Shown one piece after another: positions 1 through 7,276 of a stretch of DNA of 12,002 nt. The notes beneath the pieces are model-generated. The model saw nothing but the letters and a program-made list of their open reading frames with translations. It was not told the origin of the DNA and did no database searches. The stretch spans positions 14,672 to 26,673 of the forward strand of contig MHDW01000198.1 in NCBI GenBank assembly GCA_001803645.1. Reading direction: 5' to 3'. A program made the position numbers and the translations under genes. The DNA is from Nitrospirae bacterium GWC2_42_7 (lineage in GTDB: Bacteria > Nitrospirota > Thermodesulfovibrionia > Thermodesulfovibrionales > UBA6898). Position 1 is the first letter of the stretch. Each line of letters opens with the position of its first letter.

Positions 1-45
1 TCTTATCTTAAGAGGGGGTGCCGAAGGCGGGGGCGTTACAGTAAG
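1..45. repeat. GC-rich REP-like palindromic element at window edge, inside the methylase gene
   Basis: The first 45 bases contain a TCTTA/TAAGA inverted pair around TCT, a G-tract, a GCC-GAA-GGC mini-hairpin and a second G-tract. Read on the coding strand it gives a proline-rich peptide (TVTPPPSAPPLKIR) just after methylase motif I, where relatives usually have a short variable loop. The composition is unlike the surrounding gene. The element is cut by the window edge, so its full length and whether it stays in frame cannot be seen. Confidence 0.5.
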
Positions 46-1755
46 AGGGTGTTGGAAGGCGTCAATAGAGGGTGATAAATAAGCGCTCAGTATCTGCCTT
101 GTCTTAACAATCTCGCTCATCATCCCTACAGGGAATGCCCCGCTGCCTATGGCAGGATCACATACTTTTATATTGGCAAGTTTATCGTCAATGAGTCTTG
201 CGCTTTGTCGAATACTCTCCGACAATTTATAAGCATAGGTCTTAGTCTCTCTGCCCTTTGCTTCAACAATCGCTTCATTTTCCCCAAGTTGCTCACCGTA
301 TTTAATGAGTGTTTCTAAGTCCTCTTTTGAAATCACAGCGCAAGGTCTGTGCTCTATTGTTAAATCCAACTGTGGTTTTTTGTCGCTATCTTTAAATATG
401 GCAGTTTGTTCTTCGCCAAGTTTTTCATATGAGACCGGCACGTCATTTAAAGTTGTATGAAGGTAATTGATAAGGCTCTGCTGGCACATATAATGTACAA
501 TTTCGCGCGGTGTATAGTAAGTGCCCTTTGATTTTCTGTCTTTGACTTCCAGCAGGTTTTCAAAGACCTTTCCGAGCATTTCAGGGTCAACAGCAACCTC
601 TTTTTCCAAGGGTTCATCTTCTTTGACGGTAAAATTATAGCGGTCGAAAATGTCCAGAATGCCGGTTCCTGTATCACTCTCTTTTGTCTTTACATCATTG
701 GAAAAGAGTTCATTCGGCAGGATGATGTCCGTATGCACCCAATCGTAATTATTGATAGGGTCGAAGAGTCCGCCGTTCAAGAAAGGGATTTTGCAGTTAA
801 AGCGGCTGTAATAATAATCGTCATGCTTCCGTTCTTCACCAACTCTCAGGGCTTCGTAAAAGAGAGGCTCTAAAATATCGTTAAAGAAATTTTTGTATGC
901 ACTGTGCCTGCCGTCAAACAGTTCTCTTAAGAAATGTTTGGTACCGGTTCCCCAGTCTGCATCCCTCGCAACACCAAACCAGCCCTTTTTCTGCAGAAAA
1001 TAGAGAAAGACTATCTGCCCCAAGAGTTTCTTGGCAAAATCAACGGTGTTGACGCCCTTGGCTTCAAAATCTGCTTTGATATTTGTATCTTTGGAAACGA
1101 CTTCATCCAGCATTTCTTTTGTCCGCAGGAAAAGGTCGCGGTATTTCTCAAAGAACTCTTTGGTGACTTTTTCAATATTAAAGGCATCTTCAAGTTCTGC
1201 AAGTGTAGGGTTGTGCTCGATATCAGCAATAATAGGGTAAAGCTTGCTTTGGGCTGTATGGCTATTTTCATTCTCTCCGACCAGAAAAGACCATCTGCGT
1301 GCAGGGGTGAATTCTTCTTTTATCTTGACCCTGCCGCCTTTTCCTTCTTCAAAGCGGTAGTCCATCTTAACAAGTGAAAAACGCCAGTCCTCTTCGTTAG
1401 GAGAAACAAACGCTGCCAAGGCGGCATCTTTCAGTACACCACCCCTGCTTCCGTTTAGATACCATGCGATAAAATTTCTCTGCATGGTGCGGGCGCGCTC
1501 AAGAGAGGCCTCTTTCTTTAGATGCACCACCAGAAGGTCAATTTTATTCCCATCTCCATCCTGATATTTTCCTATCCGGTCAAGTGTGCTGACATATGGC
1601 TTATAGGCATCAGGAATAAGGTTTCCTCTGTATACTGTTAAGGGGGTCTCTTCAATGTGGTTAAACAGTTCTTTAAGAAACAGGCCAAAGCGTCCCTTTT
1701 CAAAAGAACTTTCAAAAGTGTTTCTAACAATATCCTGTGCCTGTTGTTTGTCCAA
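1..1755 (-). CDS. Eco57I-type N6-adenine DNA methyltransferase / type IIG-like restriction protein, partial (C-terminus beyond window)
   Basis: An uninterrupted reading frame of 585 codons runs off the left edge. It is the third gene of the operon. There is no in-frame ATG before residue 91, so I place the start at TTG 1755-1753, two bases after the Bro-N stop; protein similarity clearly begins near there (DKQQAQDIVRNTFESSFEKG). A conserved N-terminal region (about residues 85-170, including ERARTMQRNFIAWYLNGSRG and FTPARRWSFLVG) is typical of large class I SAM-dependent methylases of R-M loci. GTYYTPREIVHYM at 411-423 precedes the methylase core, and motif I, the SAM-binding loop DPAIGSGAFPVG, is at 533-544. 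The catalytic NPPY motif would lie beyond the window, so catalytic competence cannot be judged. The expected role is methylation of adenine at the recognition site, perhaps with fused specificity or cleavage functions. The last visible 20-25 codons are proline-rich and derive from a GC-rich repeat. Family call is firm; exact R-M type is not. Confidence 0.88.
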   Translation of the reverse strand, partial: MDKQQAQDIVRNTFESSFEKGRFGLFLKELFNHIEETPLTVYRGNLIPDAYKPYVSTLDRIGKYQDGDGNKIDLLVVHLKKEASLERARTMQRNFIAWYLNGSRGGVLKDAALAAFVSPNEEDWRFSLVKMDYRFEEGKGGRVKIKEEFTPARRWSFLVGENENSHTAQSKLYPIIADIEHNPTLAELEDAFNIEKVTKEFFEKYRDLFLRTKEMLDEVVSKDTNIKADFEAKGVNTVDFAKKLLGQIVFLYFLQKKGWFGVARDADWGTGTKHFLRELFDGRHSAYKNFFNDILEPLFYEALRVGEERKHDDYYYSRFNCKIPFLNGGLFDPINNYDWVHTDIILPNELFSNDVKTKESDTGTGILDIFDRYNFTVKEDEPLEKEVAVDPEMLGKVFENLLEVKDRKSKGTYYTPREIVHYMCQQSLINYLHTTLNDVPVSYEKLGEEQTAIFKDSDKKPQLDLTIEHRPCAVISKEDLETLIKYGEQLGENEAIVEAKGRETKTYAYKLSESIRQSARLIDDKLANIKVCDPAIGSGAFPVGMMSEIVKTRQILSAYLSPSIDAFQHPLTVTPPPSAPPLKIR

Positions 1756-1757
1756 CG

Positions 1758-2591
1758 CTATTTCTCTGACAATTTCATTTTTCTTGAGGGTTGTTTTAGA
1801 AAGTTGGTTTTTGTAACAACGGACCTGCCGAGTCTTTTTTCCAATTGTTTTCTGGCGTTGCCGGCAATGTCCCCTCCGGCTTTGGCGTCTGATTTTAGTT
1901 TGTTCATGCCTTGTGAATCTTCGGTGCGGTGAATCTCCGTGGTAGACCTTTCACCAAGCATGTTAAAAATCAGTTCAAAATCATCCATGTGGTCCCGCAG
2001 GTTTTCACGCTTTAAGCCCTTGAGATTCTTATATTCACCTGGAGTTACTCCGAAAGTGGCTTTGGATATCTCGGCAGTAAGAATTTCATAGTTCTGTTCC
2101 TCCTTTGCTCCCCGCTCTTTCCATTCATCAGTCAGCTCTTCTCTGATAGCTATTCCGCGCATCCGCTTTTCAATCCAGTCGTCTGGATAGCCCTTGAGTT
2201 TGTAAAGCATCCTTGTTCTTCTGGTGGCTAATTCCGGATTTTCGATCTCCTGCACCCGTTCATAGCCAACTTTAGCCAGCCAACGCTTGAAAGGCTCTGC
2301 CTTGCGCGAAGGGATAGACTGGATAATGCGGAAAATGCCTTCGGTGTTAGAACAATCAGTCTCGCGCATTTTTCCGTCTGGAGCTTGCAATTTGAACTGT
2401 CGACAAATTGTCGACGGTTCAAATCCGTCTTCTTCTTTTACTCGTATTTTCATTTTAAACCAATAGTCTCGCGCATTCACACTATCTGTTAGCGCTTCTA
2501 CAACATCAACAACCGAAAACCACCATTCATTGTTATAAATCGTCTTCCTGATTTTTCTGCCTTTAAACAAAGCAATTTTTGTTGCTTCCAT
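1758..2591 (-). CDS. Bro-N domain (BRO family antirepressor-like) protein embedded in the R-M-like operon
   Basis: 277 aa. The N-terminal part (about residues 5-105: NNEWWFSVVDVVEALTDS, then STICRQFKLQAPDGKMRETD and NTEGIFRIIQSIPS) matches the BRO/prophage antirepressor N-terminal domain, a DNA-binding fold. The remainder (KAEPFKRWLAKVGYERVQEI, then a charged helical stretch and IAGNARKQLEKRLGRSVVTKTNFL at about 243-266) is the C-terminal region found in chromosomal Bro-N/DinD-like proteins. Such proteins, like RhuM and DinD, are known passengers between subunit genes of restriction systems; their role there is not settled. The start has a good Shine-Dalgarno sequence lying in the last codons of the helicase gene, and the stop is two bases before the methylase start, so all three are probably translationally coupled. 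A regulatory role in the operon is inference. A 35-nt near-perfect palindrome lies in its coding sequence. Confidence 0.85.
   Translation of the reverse strand: MEATKIALFKGRKIRKTIYNNEWWFSVVDVVEALTDSVNARDYWFKMKIRVKEEDGFEPSTICRQFKLQAPDGKMRETDCSNTEGIFRIIQSIPSRKAEPFKRWLAKVGYERVQEIENPELATRRTRMLYKLKGYPDDWIEKRMRGIAIREELTDEWKERGAKEEQNYEILTAEISKATFGVTPGEYKNLKGLKRENLRDHMDDFELIFNMLGERSTTEIHRTEDSQGMNKLKSDAKAGGDIAGNARKQLEKRLGRSVVTKTNFLKQPSRKMKLSEK
2390..2424. repeat. 35-nt near-perfect palindrome within the Bro-N coding region
   Basis: Two 17-nt arms (2390-2406, ATTTGAACTGTCGACAA, and 2408-2424, TTGTCGACGGTTCAAAT) flank a single central base. They are complementary except for one T/C position that could pair as a wobble. 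The palindrome codes for residues FEPSTICRQFK and neighbours, a stretch conserved in the family, so it may be a by-product of codon choice or a DNA-level operator or hairpin. Confidence 0.8.
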
Positions 2592-2593
2592 AT

Positions 2594-5500
2594 TTACTCC
2601 CCTTTTAAATATAGCGATAGAATGACTTCCCTCTTGCCGAAGGACTGAGGATGGCGCTCCGCATAGTGCCCTGCAAGGAAGCGTTCAGGTATATGCGTTT
2701 GCAGGACTGCCAGAACTTTTAACGGGTTCATTATTTCTTTTTTGAGCTCATCCAATGCCTTGAGAGCTTCTTTGGCTGTTTGCTTGGGAATGCCGCCTTC
2801 TTCAAGCTGGGTGAAGACCCTTTTGAGATAAAGCTCCTGTTCATCGGTTAACTGTTTTGTGTTCTTCATTGTTGCCTTGAGAATTCCGAGTATCCGGCCT
2901 GCGCTGTCCCTCCCTGCCCTGCTATGTGCTTCCGGCATTCCGTCAGTGGTGGCAAAAACAAATGCCTCTTTATTCTTATCAAGAAGTTCGTATAACCTCT
3001 CCGGCAGTTTAAGCTTTTTGTCCTCCAAACTGCTTTCAAGGATTGTGGCAGCAGAGACGAAATCAAGCTCCCGTGCGTTTTTAGCATCACCTGCCATGAA
3101 GAACTTTTGCAGTTTCCCACGGCGGAAATAGGTTATAAGAGAACCACCCTCCCCTTCATCCCCTCCCCTCAAGGGAGGGGAACCAATATAACCCTCTCCC
3201 TTGGCGGGAGAGGGCAAGCCTGCCTGTCCGGTAGGCAGGGGTGAGGGGGGAAGCTTCTTAGCTGATTTCGCCTTTTTCGGAAGTCTCTTGATCTTTTCAA
3301 AGGTATCGGGATCTTTGTCTCTCAAGTCTTTTATTACTCTAAGGTATTTAAGCTCCGAGGTATCGTCGTCATCATCGCCGATGATTGCCTTATTTGATAT
3401 TAGTCTGTTGAAGAGTTCGTGAGATTCCACAGGCTCGCCTTCTGTAAGGAGCGCTGCATCGCCCCCGAGCAGGGTAAGAAATGCGTTTATTTTTGATTCA
3501 GCTGCCTCTCTAAGCTTTATCTGATCATTGGACTGCTTTGTCGGGAAAAAATTGAAACTATAAATCCTGTCAAATTCTGTGTCAATCCTGTTTATACGAC
3601 CGACCCTCTGCATCATGCGGGTGGGGTTCCATGGGATATCATAGTTGACAACCACATTTGAGCGGTGAAGATTGACTCCTTCGGAGAGGACTTCTGTTGA
3701 AACCAGAATGCGGTAATCATCTTTTGGATGCCGGGCCTTGGCATCAAAGTTCTCAAGCACCTTGTCGCGGACTGCCTCACCTGAACCGCCTGTGAACAGA
3801 AGCGCCGAGTTTGGAACTTTTTTGTTTATATTTTCTGAAAGATATTGGGCGGTCTCTTTTGATTCCGTGAAGATAATGAGTTTATTTTGAGACAATATAG
3901 GATTTTCAGAAAGCTTGACGATAAATGTTTCCAGCTTGGGGTCTCTCTCAATCCTCTGCCACAATTCCTTTATTGTGTTGAGCGTTTCAAGGTCGTCCTT
4001 CAGGTCTTTGGCAAAGCTCTTCTTGAAATCCTTTTTTTCGTATTTCTCGGCCTTACCTTCATCAATAAGCTTTTGGATTGCCTTGTCATCTCCACTTTCC
4101 ATAAACTCAAATATCTCACTGCTGTGCTTCTTGCTTACATAGACATTGCCCTTTTCAAATTCATTAATAAACATTTCATAGGATTTCAAAAATCTGCTTA
4201 TCGAGTTCGTGAAGGCAAAAAAACTGCTTTCCAGTCTCTTCACAAGAAGGATCCTCATGAATTTGCCCATATTTTCCTGTGCTAATCTGGTGGGCTGGTC
4301 AGTATCTCCTTTGTAATATTCAGGCAGCAAAGGGGTATAGCGGGAATATTTAAACTTTTGCACAATAAGTTCTATCGTCTTATTGAATATTTCATCTTCA
4401 ATATCATTGAGTTCATAAAATAGCGGTTCAGGGTTTTCAACTTCAGGGAATTTAAGATTCTGCCGTTTAAGATCATCAGGAAAATATTTTAATATCTCTG
4501 TCCTCGTACGGCGCACCATCAGGTATTTGAGCACCTTATCGCGGATTTCGCGGGCATTTTCTTTTACAACCCTGATGTATTCAGGATAATCCCGCTGGCG
4601 GTCAAGGTTTTTGAGTTTTTTGTCCAAACGGTTGAAAAAGGCCTCAAGGTCAGGCAGATTTGGGATTGTGCTCTTTTTGGATTTCTGAAAAAGCTTTATC
4701 TGGCTCAAAATGTCTTTTGGAGAGTTATTATAAGGAGTGGCCGTAACGAGTATTACCCGTTTGCCTCTGCATATCTCAGCAAGCATTTCATAGGTTATGT
4801 TCGTTTCCGTCCTGAAGCGGTGTGCCTCGTCAATGATGATATTTAAATATTCTTCCGTTCCCTTGTCCAATATATCTTGAAGCTTGCCGATGGATTCGAA
4901 GTCAGCCGGGATCCTGAAATCAGAAAAGGCGTTGGGCCATGAGCCGGGATTTTCCTTGTCAAGAAGAACAGGGGGAGCGATAACGAGAGTCCTGCCGTCT
5001 ATCTGTCCGGCAAGAAGCGCGGCAATATAGGTTTTGCCGAGACCAACAACATCAGAGATGAATACACCCCCATATTCCTCCAGTATTTTCTTGGCATTAA
5101 GTATAGCCTGCTCCTGATACTCCAGTTTTTTGAAATCCTGCGGGAGGTATTTTGCAAAAACCTCGTCAGAGCTGCTAAGCTCATCCTTGAAATATTCGTA
5201 CAGACATTTTAGATAGAGCTGATATGGCGTAATATTTTGATTAAGCCAGGTTTTGCCTTCAATGGTATCAATATATTTCTCGCTTACATCAACAGAATCT
5301 TTCCAGAGCTGCTCAAATTTGTTTTTTGCAAACTCATAGTCGGAGCGGTTCTTGAGTTCCACATTAAATTCAAGATTATCTATTAACCCGGCCTCCGTAA
5401 AATTGCTTGAGCCTGTTATGACCCTACCCGCATCCCTGTCGCTTTCAGCAAAGGTCATAATGTAAAGCTTGGCATGTATATTTTGCGAAGGGTATGCCCT

Positions 5501-5896
5501 GATTTCCAGTTTTTCATTGCGAATCCATTCAATAAATTTTACAACGCCGTCTTCCACCTTCCGGTTGTCTTCGGAGTCCTCCATCTCTTTTTCTACTAAT
5601 CCGCAGATTTCCTGTTTTGTTTCATAATGAGAAAACTGAAGGGCTTGCTGATTTTCATGCGATGCGGTTTTTAACAAATCATAGGTCTGCCTGTTTGTGT
5701 TTATGCCGATGAGAATCCTGATCTTGTCTGTATTTTCTAAAGATTTATAAATAGCATGGAACCCGCTTGTATAAAAATAACCTACAAGGCAATCGAACAA
5801 TTTTGTGTCTTTAATCAGGACTTCAAACCTCTTCTTGAGGTTTTGACTGTGTTCGTTGGTTATAAATGTCAGATCAATATTTTTCATATACCTCAT
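2594..5896 (-). CDS. PLD-family nuclease fused to a superfamily 2 helicase/translocase (restriction-like ATP-dependent nuclease)
   Basis: 1100 aa, first gene of the R-M-like operon. Residues about 1-200 form a phospholipase D-like nuclease domain: NIHAKLYIM has the catalytic pair H141/K143, and TGSSNFTEAGL (161-171) is the following GSxN motif. The Asp of HxKxxxxD is Thr148 here. One such half-site per chain implies dimerisation. Residues about 255-780 form the helicase: Walker A GLGKT (285-289), DEAH box (356-359), motif III TAT (385-387), motif V around STEVLSEGVNLHRS (733-746) and motif VI QRVGRINRI (763-771). The C-terminal 180 aa is a family-specific domain. Known relatives sit next to Eco57I-type methylases; translocation along DNA followed by PLD cleavage is the likely activity (inference). 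The first ATG lacks a clear Shine-Dalgarno sequence; ATG at codon 4 is an alternative. A GC-rich repeat is inserted in frame at about residues 882-919. Confidence 0.9.
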   Translation of the reverse strand: MRYMKNIDLTFITNEHSQNLKKRFEVLIKDTKLFDCLVGYFYTSGFHAIYKSLENTDKIRILIGINTNRQTYDLLKTASHENQQALQFSHYETKQEICGLVEKEMEDSEDNRKVEDGVVKFIEWIRNEKLEIRAYPSQNIHAKLYIMTFAESDRDAGRVITGSSNFTEAGLIDNLEFNVELKNRSDYEFAKNKFEQLWKDSVDVSEKYIDTIEGKTWLNQNITPYQLYLKCLYEYFKDELSSSDEVFAKYLPQDFKKLEYQEQAILNAKKILEEYGGVFISDVVGLGKTYIAALLAGQIDGRTLVIAPPVLLDKENPGSWPNAFSDFRIPADFESIGKLQDILDKGTEEYLNIIIDEAHRFRTETNITYEMLAEICRGKRVILVTATPYNNSPKDILSQIKLFQKSKKSTIPNLPDLEAFFNRLDKKLKNLDRQRDYPEYIRVVKENAREIRDKVLKYLMVRRTRTEILKYFPDDLKRQNLKFPEVENPEPLFYELNDIEDEIFNKTIELIVQKFKYSRYTPLLPEYYKGDTDQPTRLAQENMGKFMRILLVKRLESSFFAFTNSISRFLKSYEMFINEFEKGNVYVSKKHSSEIFEFMESGDDKAIQKLIDEGKAEKYEKKDFKKSFAKDLKDDLETLNTIKELWQRIERDPKLETFIVKLSENPILSQNKLIIFTESKETAQYLSENINKKVPNSALLFTGGSGEAVRDKVLENFDAKARHPKDDYRILVSTEVLSEGVNLHRSNVVVNYDIPWNPTRMMQRVGRINRIDTEFDRIYSFNFFPTKQSNDQIKLREAAESKINAFLTLLGGDAALLTEGEPVESHELFNRLISNKAIIGDDDDDTSELKYLRVIKDLRDKDPDTFEKIKRLPKKAKSAKKLPPSPLPTGQAGLPSPAKGEGYIGSPPLRGGDEGEGGSLITYFRRGKLQKFFMAGDAKNARELDFVSAATILESSLEDKKLKLPERLYELLDKNKEAFVFATTDGMPEAHSRAGRDSAGRILGILKATMKNTKQLTDEQELYLKRVFTQLEEGGIPKQTAKEALKALDELKKEIMNPLKVLAVLQTHIPERFLAGHYAERHPQSFGKREVILSLYLKGE
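2597..2603 (-). promoter_or_regulatory. Ribosome binding site of the Bro-N gene
   Basis: AGGGGAG lies in the final two sense codons (Gly-Glu) of the helicase gene, 5 nt before the Bro-N ATG. It overlaps the upstream gene end and fixes the start at 2591. This indicates translational coupling. Confidence 0.8.
3142..3254. repeat. GC-rich palindromic (REP-like) element inserted in frame in the helicase gene
   Basis: About 113 bp that look like two oppositely oriented REP-like units around a short TATA-rich centre. Hairpins: TCCCCTCCC/GGGAGGGGA (3159-3167 and 3173-3181, loop 5), CCCTCTCCC/GGGAGAGGG (3192-3200 and 3206-3214, loop 5) and CCTGCCT/AGGCAGG (3219-3225 and 3233-3239). The ends are C-rich (CACCCTCCCC) and G-rich (GGGGTGAGGGGGG). 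It codes for about 38 low-complexity residues (PPSPLPTGQAGLPSPAKGEG and on) between the helicase core and the C-terminal domain, without a stop or frameshift. Composition differs sharply from the flanking gene. Confidence 0.85.
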
Positions 5897-6175
5897 GATT
5901 AAATAATTTCTTCAAGATAGTTCTTTCTTGTTAAAATTCTCTTTATGTCGATACATCGAATTCTTACCCTTCAATCAATAACCAATTTTATACTAAAGCG
6001 AAGTTTTTTACATCCCCTATTTGATGATTGTCACAGTAGATTGAAGACAGCAGAGAAACTGGATTCAGGCGAAATAATTATCGCTTGTGCTTCATAAAAT
6101 AATAAGATACGCCGATAGAAGCGTTTAGTACAGAAGAATTTGAGAAATGCATTAACATGCTGCGAATTATCCTGG
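5897..6175. promoter_or_regulatory. Intergenic region upstream of the R-M-like operon (promoter not clear)
   Basis: 279 bp between the HD-GYP stop and the helicase start, with no gene supported. It should hold the end of the signalling operon and the promoter of the defence operon. No GC-rich hairpin with a T-run is seen after the HD-GYP gene. A weak minus-strand promoter candidate has GTGACA (6034-6029) and TAAAAA (6010-6005) with 18-nt spacing. A small palindrome, TCGAT-GT-ATCGA on the minus strand (5948-5959), lies between this and the start and could be an operator. Both assignments are tentative. Confidence 0.3.
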
Positions 6176-7276
6176 TTATGGGGATGCCTGTCCTTGTGCC
6201 TTAAAAGACTGCACAAAATTATCAACAAGCAGGGGATTGAATTCCTTTCCTGCCCGTTCAATAAGCAGGCCAATGATCGAAGCATGACTAATTGGTTTGC
6301 GGTGCTTTAGTTCAGAACTCAGCGCACAATAAAAATCAGCAATAGCAACGATCTGACTGGCAATGTGCTGTTTTTTTGCTCTTTTTTTTGTTTCAGGATA
6401 ACCGGTCCCGTCATATTTCATGTGGTGTTCATATGCAACAGTAATAGCTACATCCGGGACTTTACTCAGCGATGAAAGAAGCAAAGCGCCATAAAGAGGA
6501 TGTTTTTTCATAACTGCCCATTCATCTTCGCTAAGAGAATCCTGCTTATGCAGAATATTATTAGGCATCATCAGTTTCCCTGCATCGTGAAGAAGGGCGG
6601 CCGATCCAATGTCATAAAGAAGTGCGGTTCCAAGACCAAGATGTTCTACCTGAAATATCGTGAGCAGTGCCGCGTTTGCTGAATGAACATAGAGTTCGTT
6701 GCCGTCTGACCTTACCGAAACAAGCATATTCTGGATGAGTTCTCCTTTTCGTATATTCGCCAGCAAACTTCCCACAATCGCATCTACAGCCTTCATATTT
6801 ATGCTCTTGAAAGTCGTTATGTCCTGATATATCCGTTTGACATGCATAAGATTACCCTCATGGGTCTGCACCTCTGTGAACATATTTATTGAAGGCTCGT
6901 CATTTTTTCCTTTTATCAGGATGTTGGCATAGAAATTAAAGGAACTGCCTGAAAATGCGACGTCAGCAAAAAAACCTTTGAGTTCGTCAGCCTGTACACC
7001 GTTACTGACACTGACCTTTACGACTTTCTTTCGTCTTAACCTCAGGAAAAATTTCTTTGCATCAGTCAGCTCAAGAGCAACGACTATGCCATTGAAGCGC
7101 ATTTTTCCGTCATCGCTAATAGTTATGACCAGGGGATTTTCAGCCAGCATATCTTTGAGAATTGTCATTGCCTGGTCGGTATATACAGAAAGGGTCTTAT
7201 GATCACCCGGATGCAGTCGACAGCATGAAATCGCAGAAACAAAAGTTGAAACAAGTTTTTCTTCAGGCTTGCTCAT
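6176..7276 (-). CDS. HD-GYP domain protein, probable cyclic-di-GMP phosphodiesterase
   Basis: 366 aa, cytoplasmic (no signal peptide or membrane segment). Residues about 10-140 form a domain that resembles the N-terminus of the neighbouring HEAT protein (ENPLV...DGKMRFNG...). Residues about 160-360 are an HD-GYP domain: H198, HD at 230-231 in LLHDAGK, K234, H259 in MKKHP, EHH at 283-285, YDGTGYP at 288-294 and D314 in IADFYCAL. All metal ligands I expect are present, so it should hydrolyse c-di-GMP. Cys317 replaces the usual Asp of the DAL motif, which is not a core metal ligand. Its ATG overlaps the HEAT gene stop by four bases (ATGA), so the two are translationally coupled and probably work together. 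There is no receiver domain, so input likely comes through the N-terminal domain or the HEAT partner (inference). Confidence 0.9.
   Translation of the reverse strand: MSKPEEKLVSTFVSAISCCRLHPGDHKTLSVYTDQAMTILKDMLAENPLVITISDDGKMRFNGIVVALELTDAKKFFLRLRRKKVVKVSVSNGVQADELKGFFADVAFSGSSFNFYANILIKGKNDEPSINMFTEVQTHEGNLMHVKRIYQDITTFKSINMKAVDAIVGSLLANIRKGELIQNMLVSVRSDGNELYVHSANAALLTIFQVEHLGLGTALLYDIGSAALLHDAGKLMMPNNILHKQDSLSEDEWAVMKKHPLYGALLLSSLSKVPDVAITVAYEHHMKYDGTGYPETKKRAKKQHIASQIVAIADFYCALSSELKHRKPISHASIIGLLIERAGKEFNPLLVDNFVQSFKAQGQASP

Noticed and set aside
447..1271. Possible fragmentation of the methylase into small pieces
   Set aside because: Translating 1755 to 1 in one frame gives no stop codon. 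The short minus-strand ORFs here are shadows, so the gene is not broken within the window.
934..1377. 147-aa plus-strand ORF
   Set aside because: It lies wholly antisense to the continuous methylase frame, which has clear family motifs. It shows no recognisable domain.
3142..3254. CRISPR array or tandem terminators
   Set aside because: There are no regularly spaced identical repeats with unique spacers, and the hairpins lie inside an open reading frame without T-runs.
3887..4285. 132-aa plus-strand ORF
   Set aside because: It is antisense to the helicase core. Its hydrophobic look comes from the complement of charged helicase codons.
6066..6085. GCGA/TCGC hairpin after the HD-GYP gene as a terminator
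   Set aside because: The stem is only 4 bp with an AT loop and no T-run follows.
6031..6285. 84-aa minus-strand ORF overlapping the HD-GYP gene end
   Set aside because: It is in another frame of the HD-GYP 3' end and spills into the intergenic region, with no ribosome binding site and no recognisable domain.
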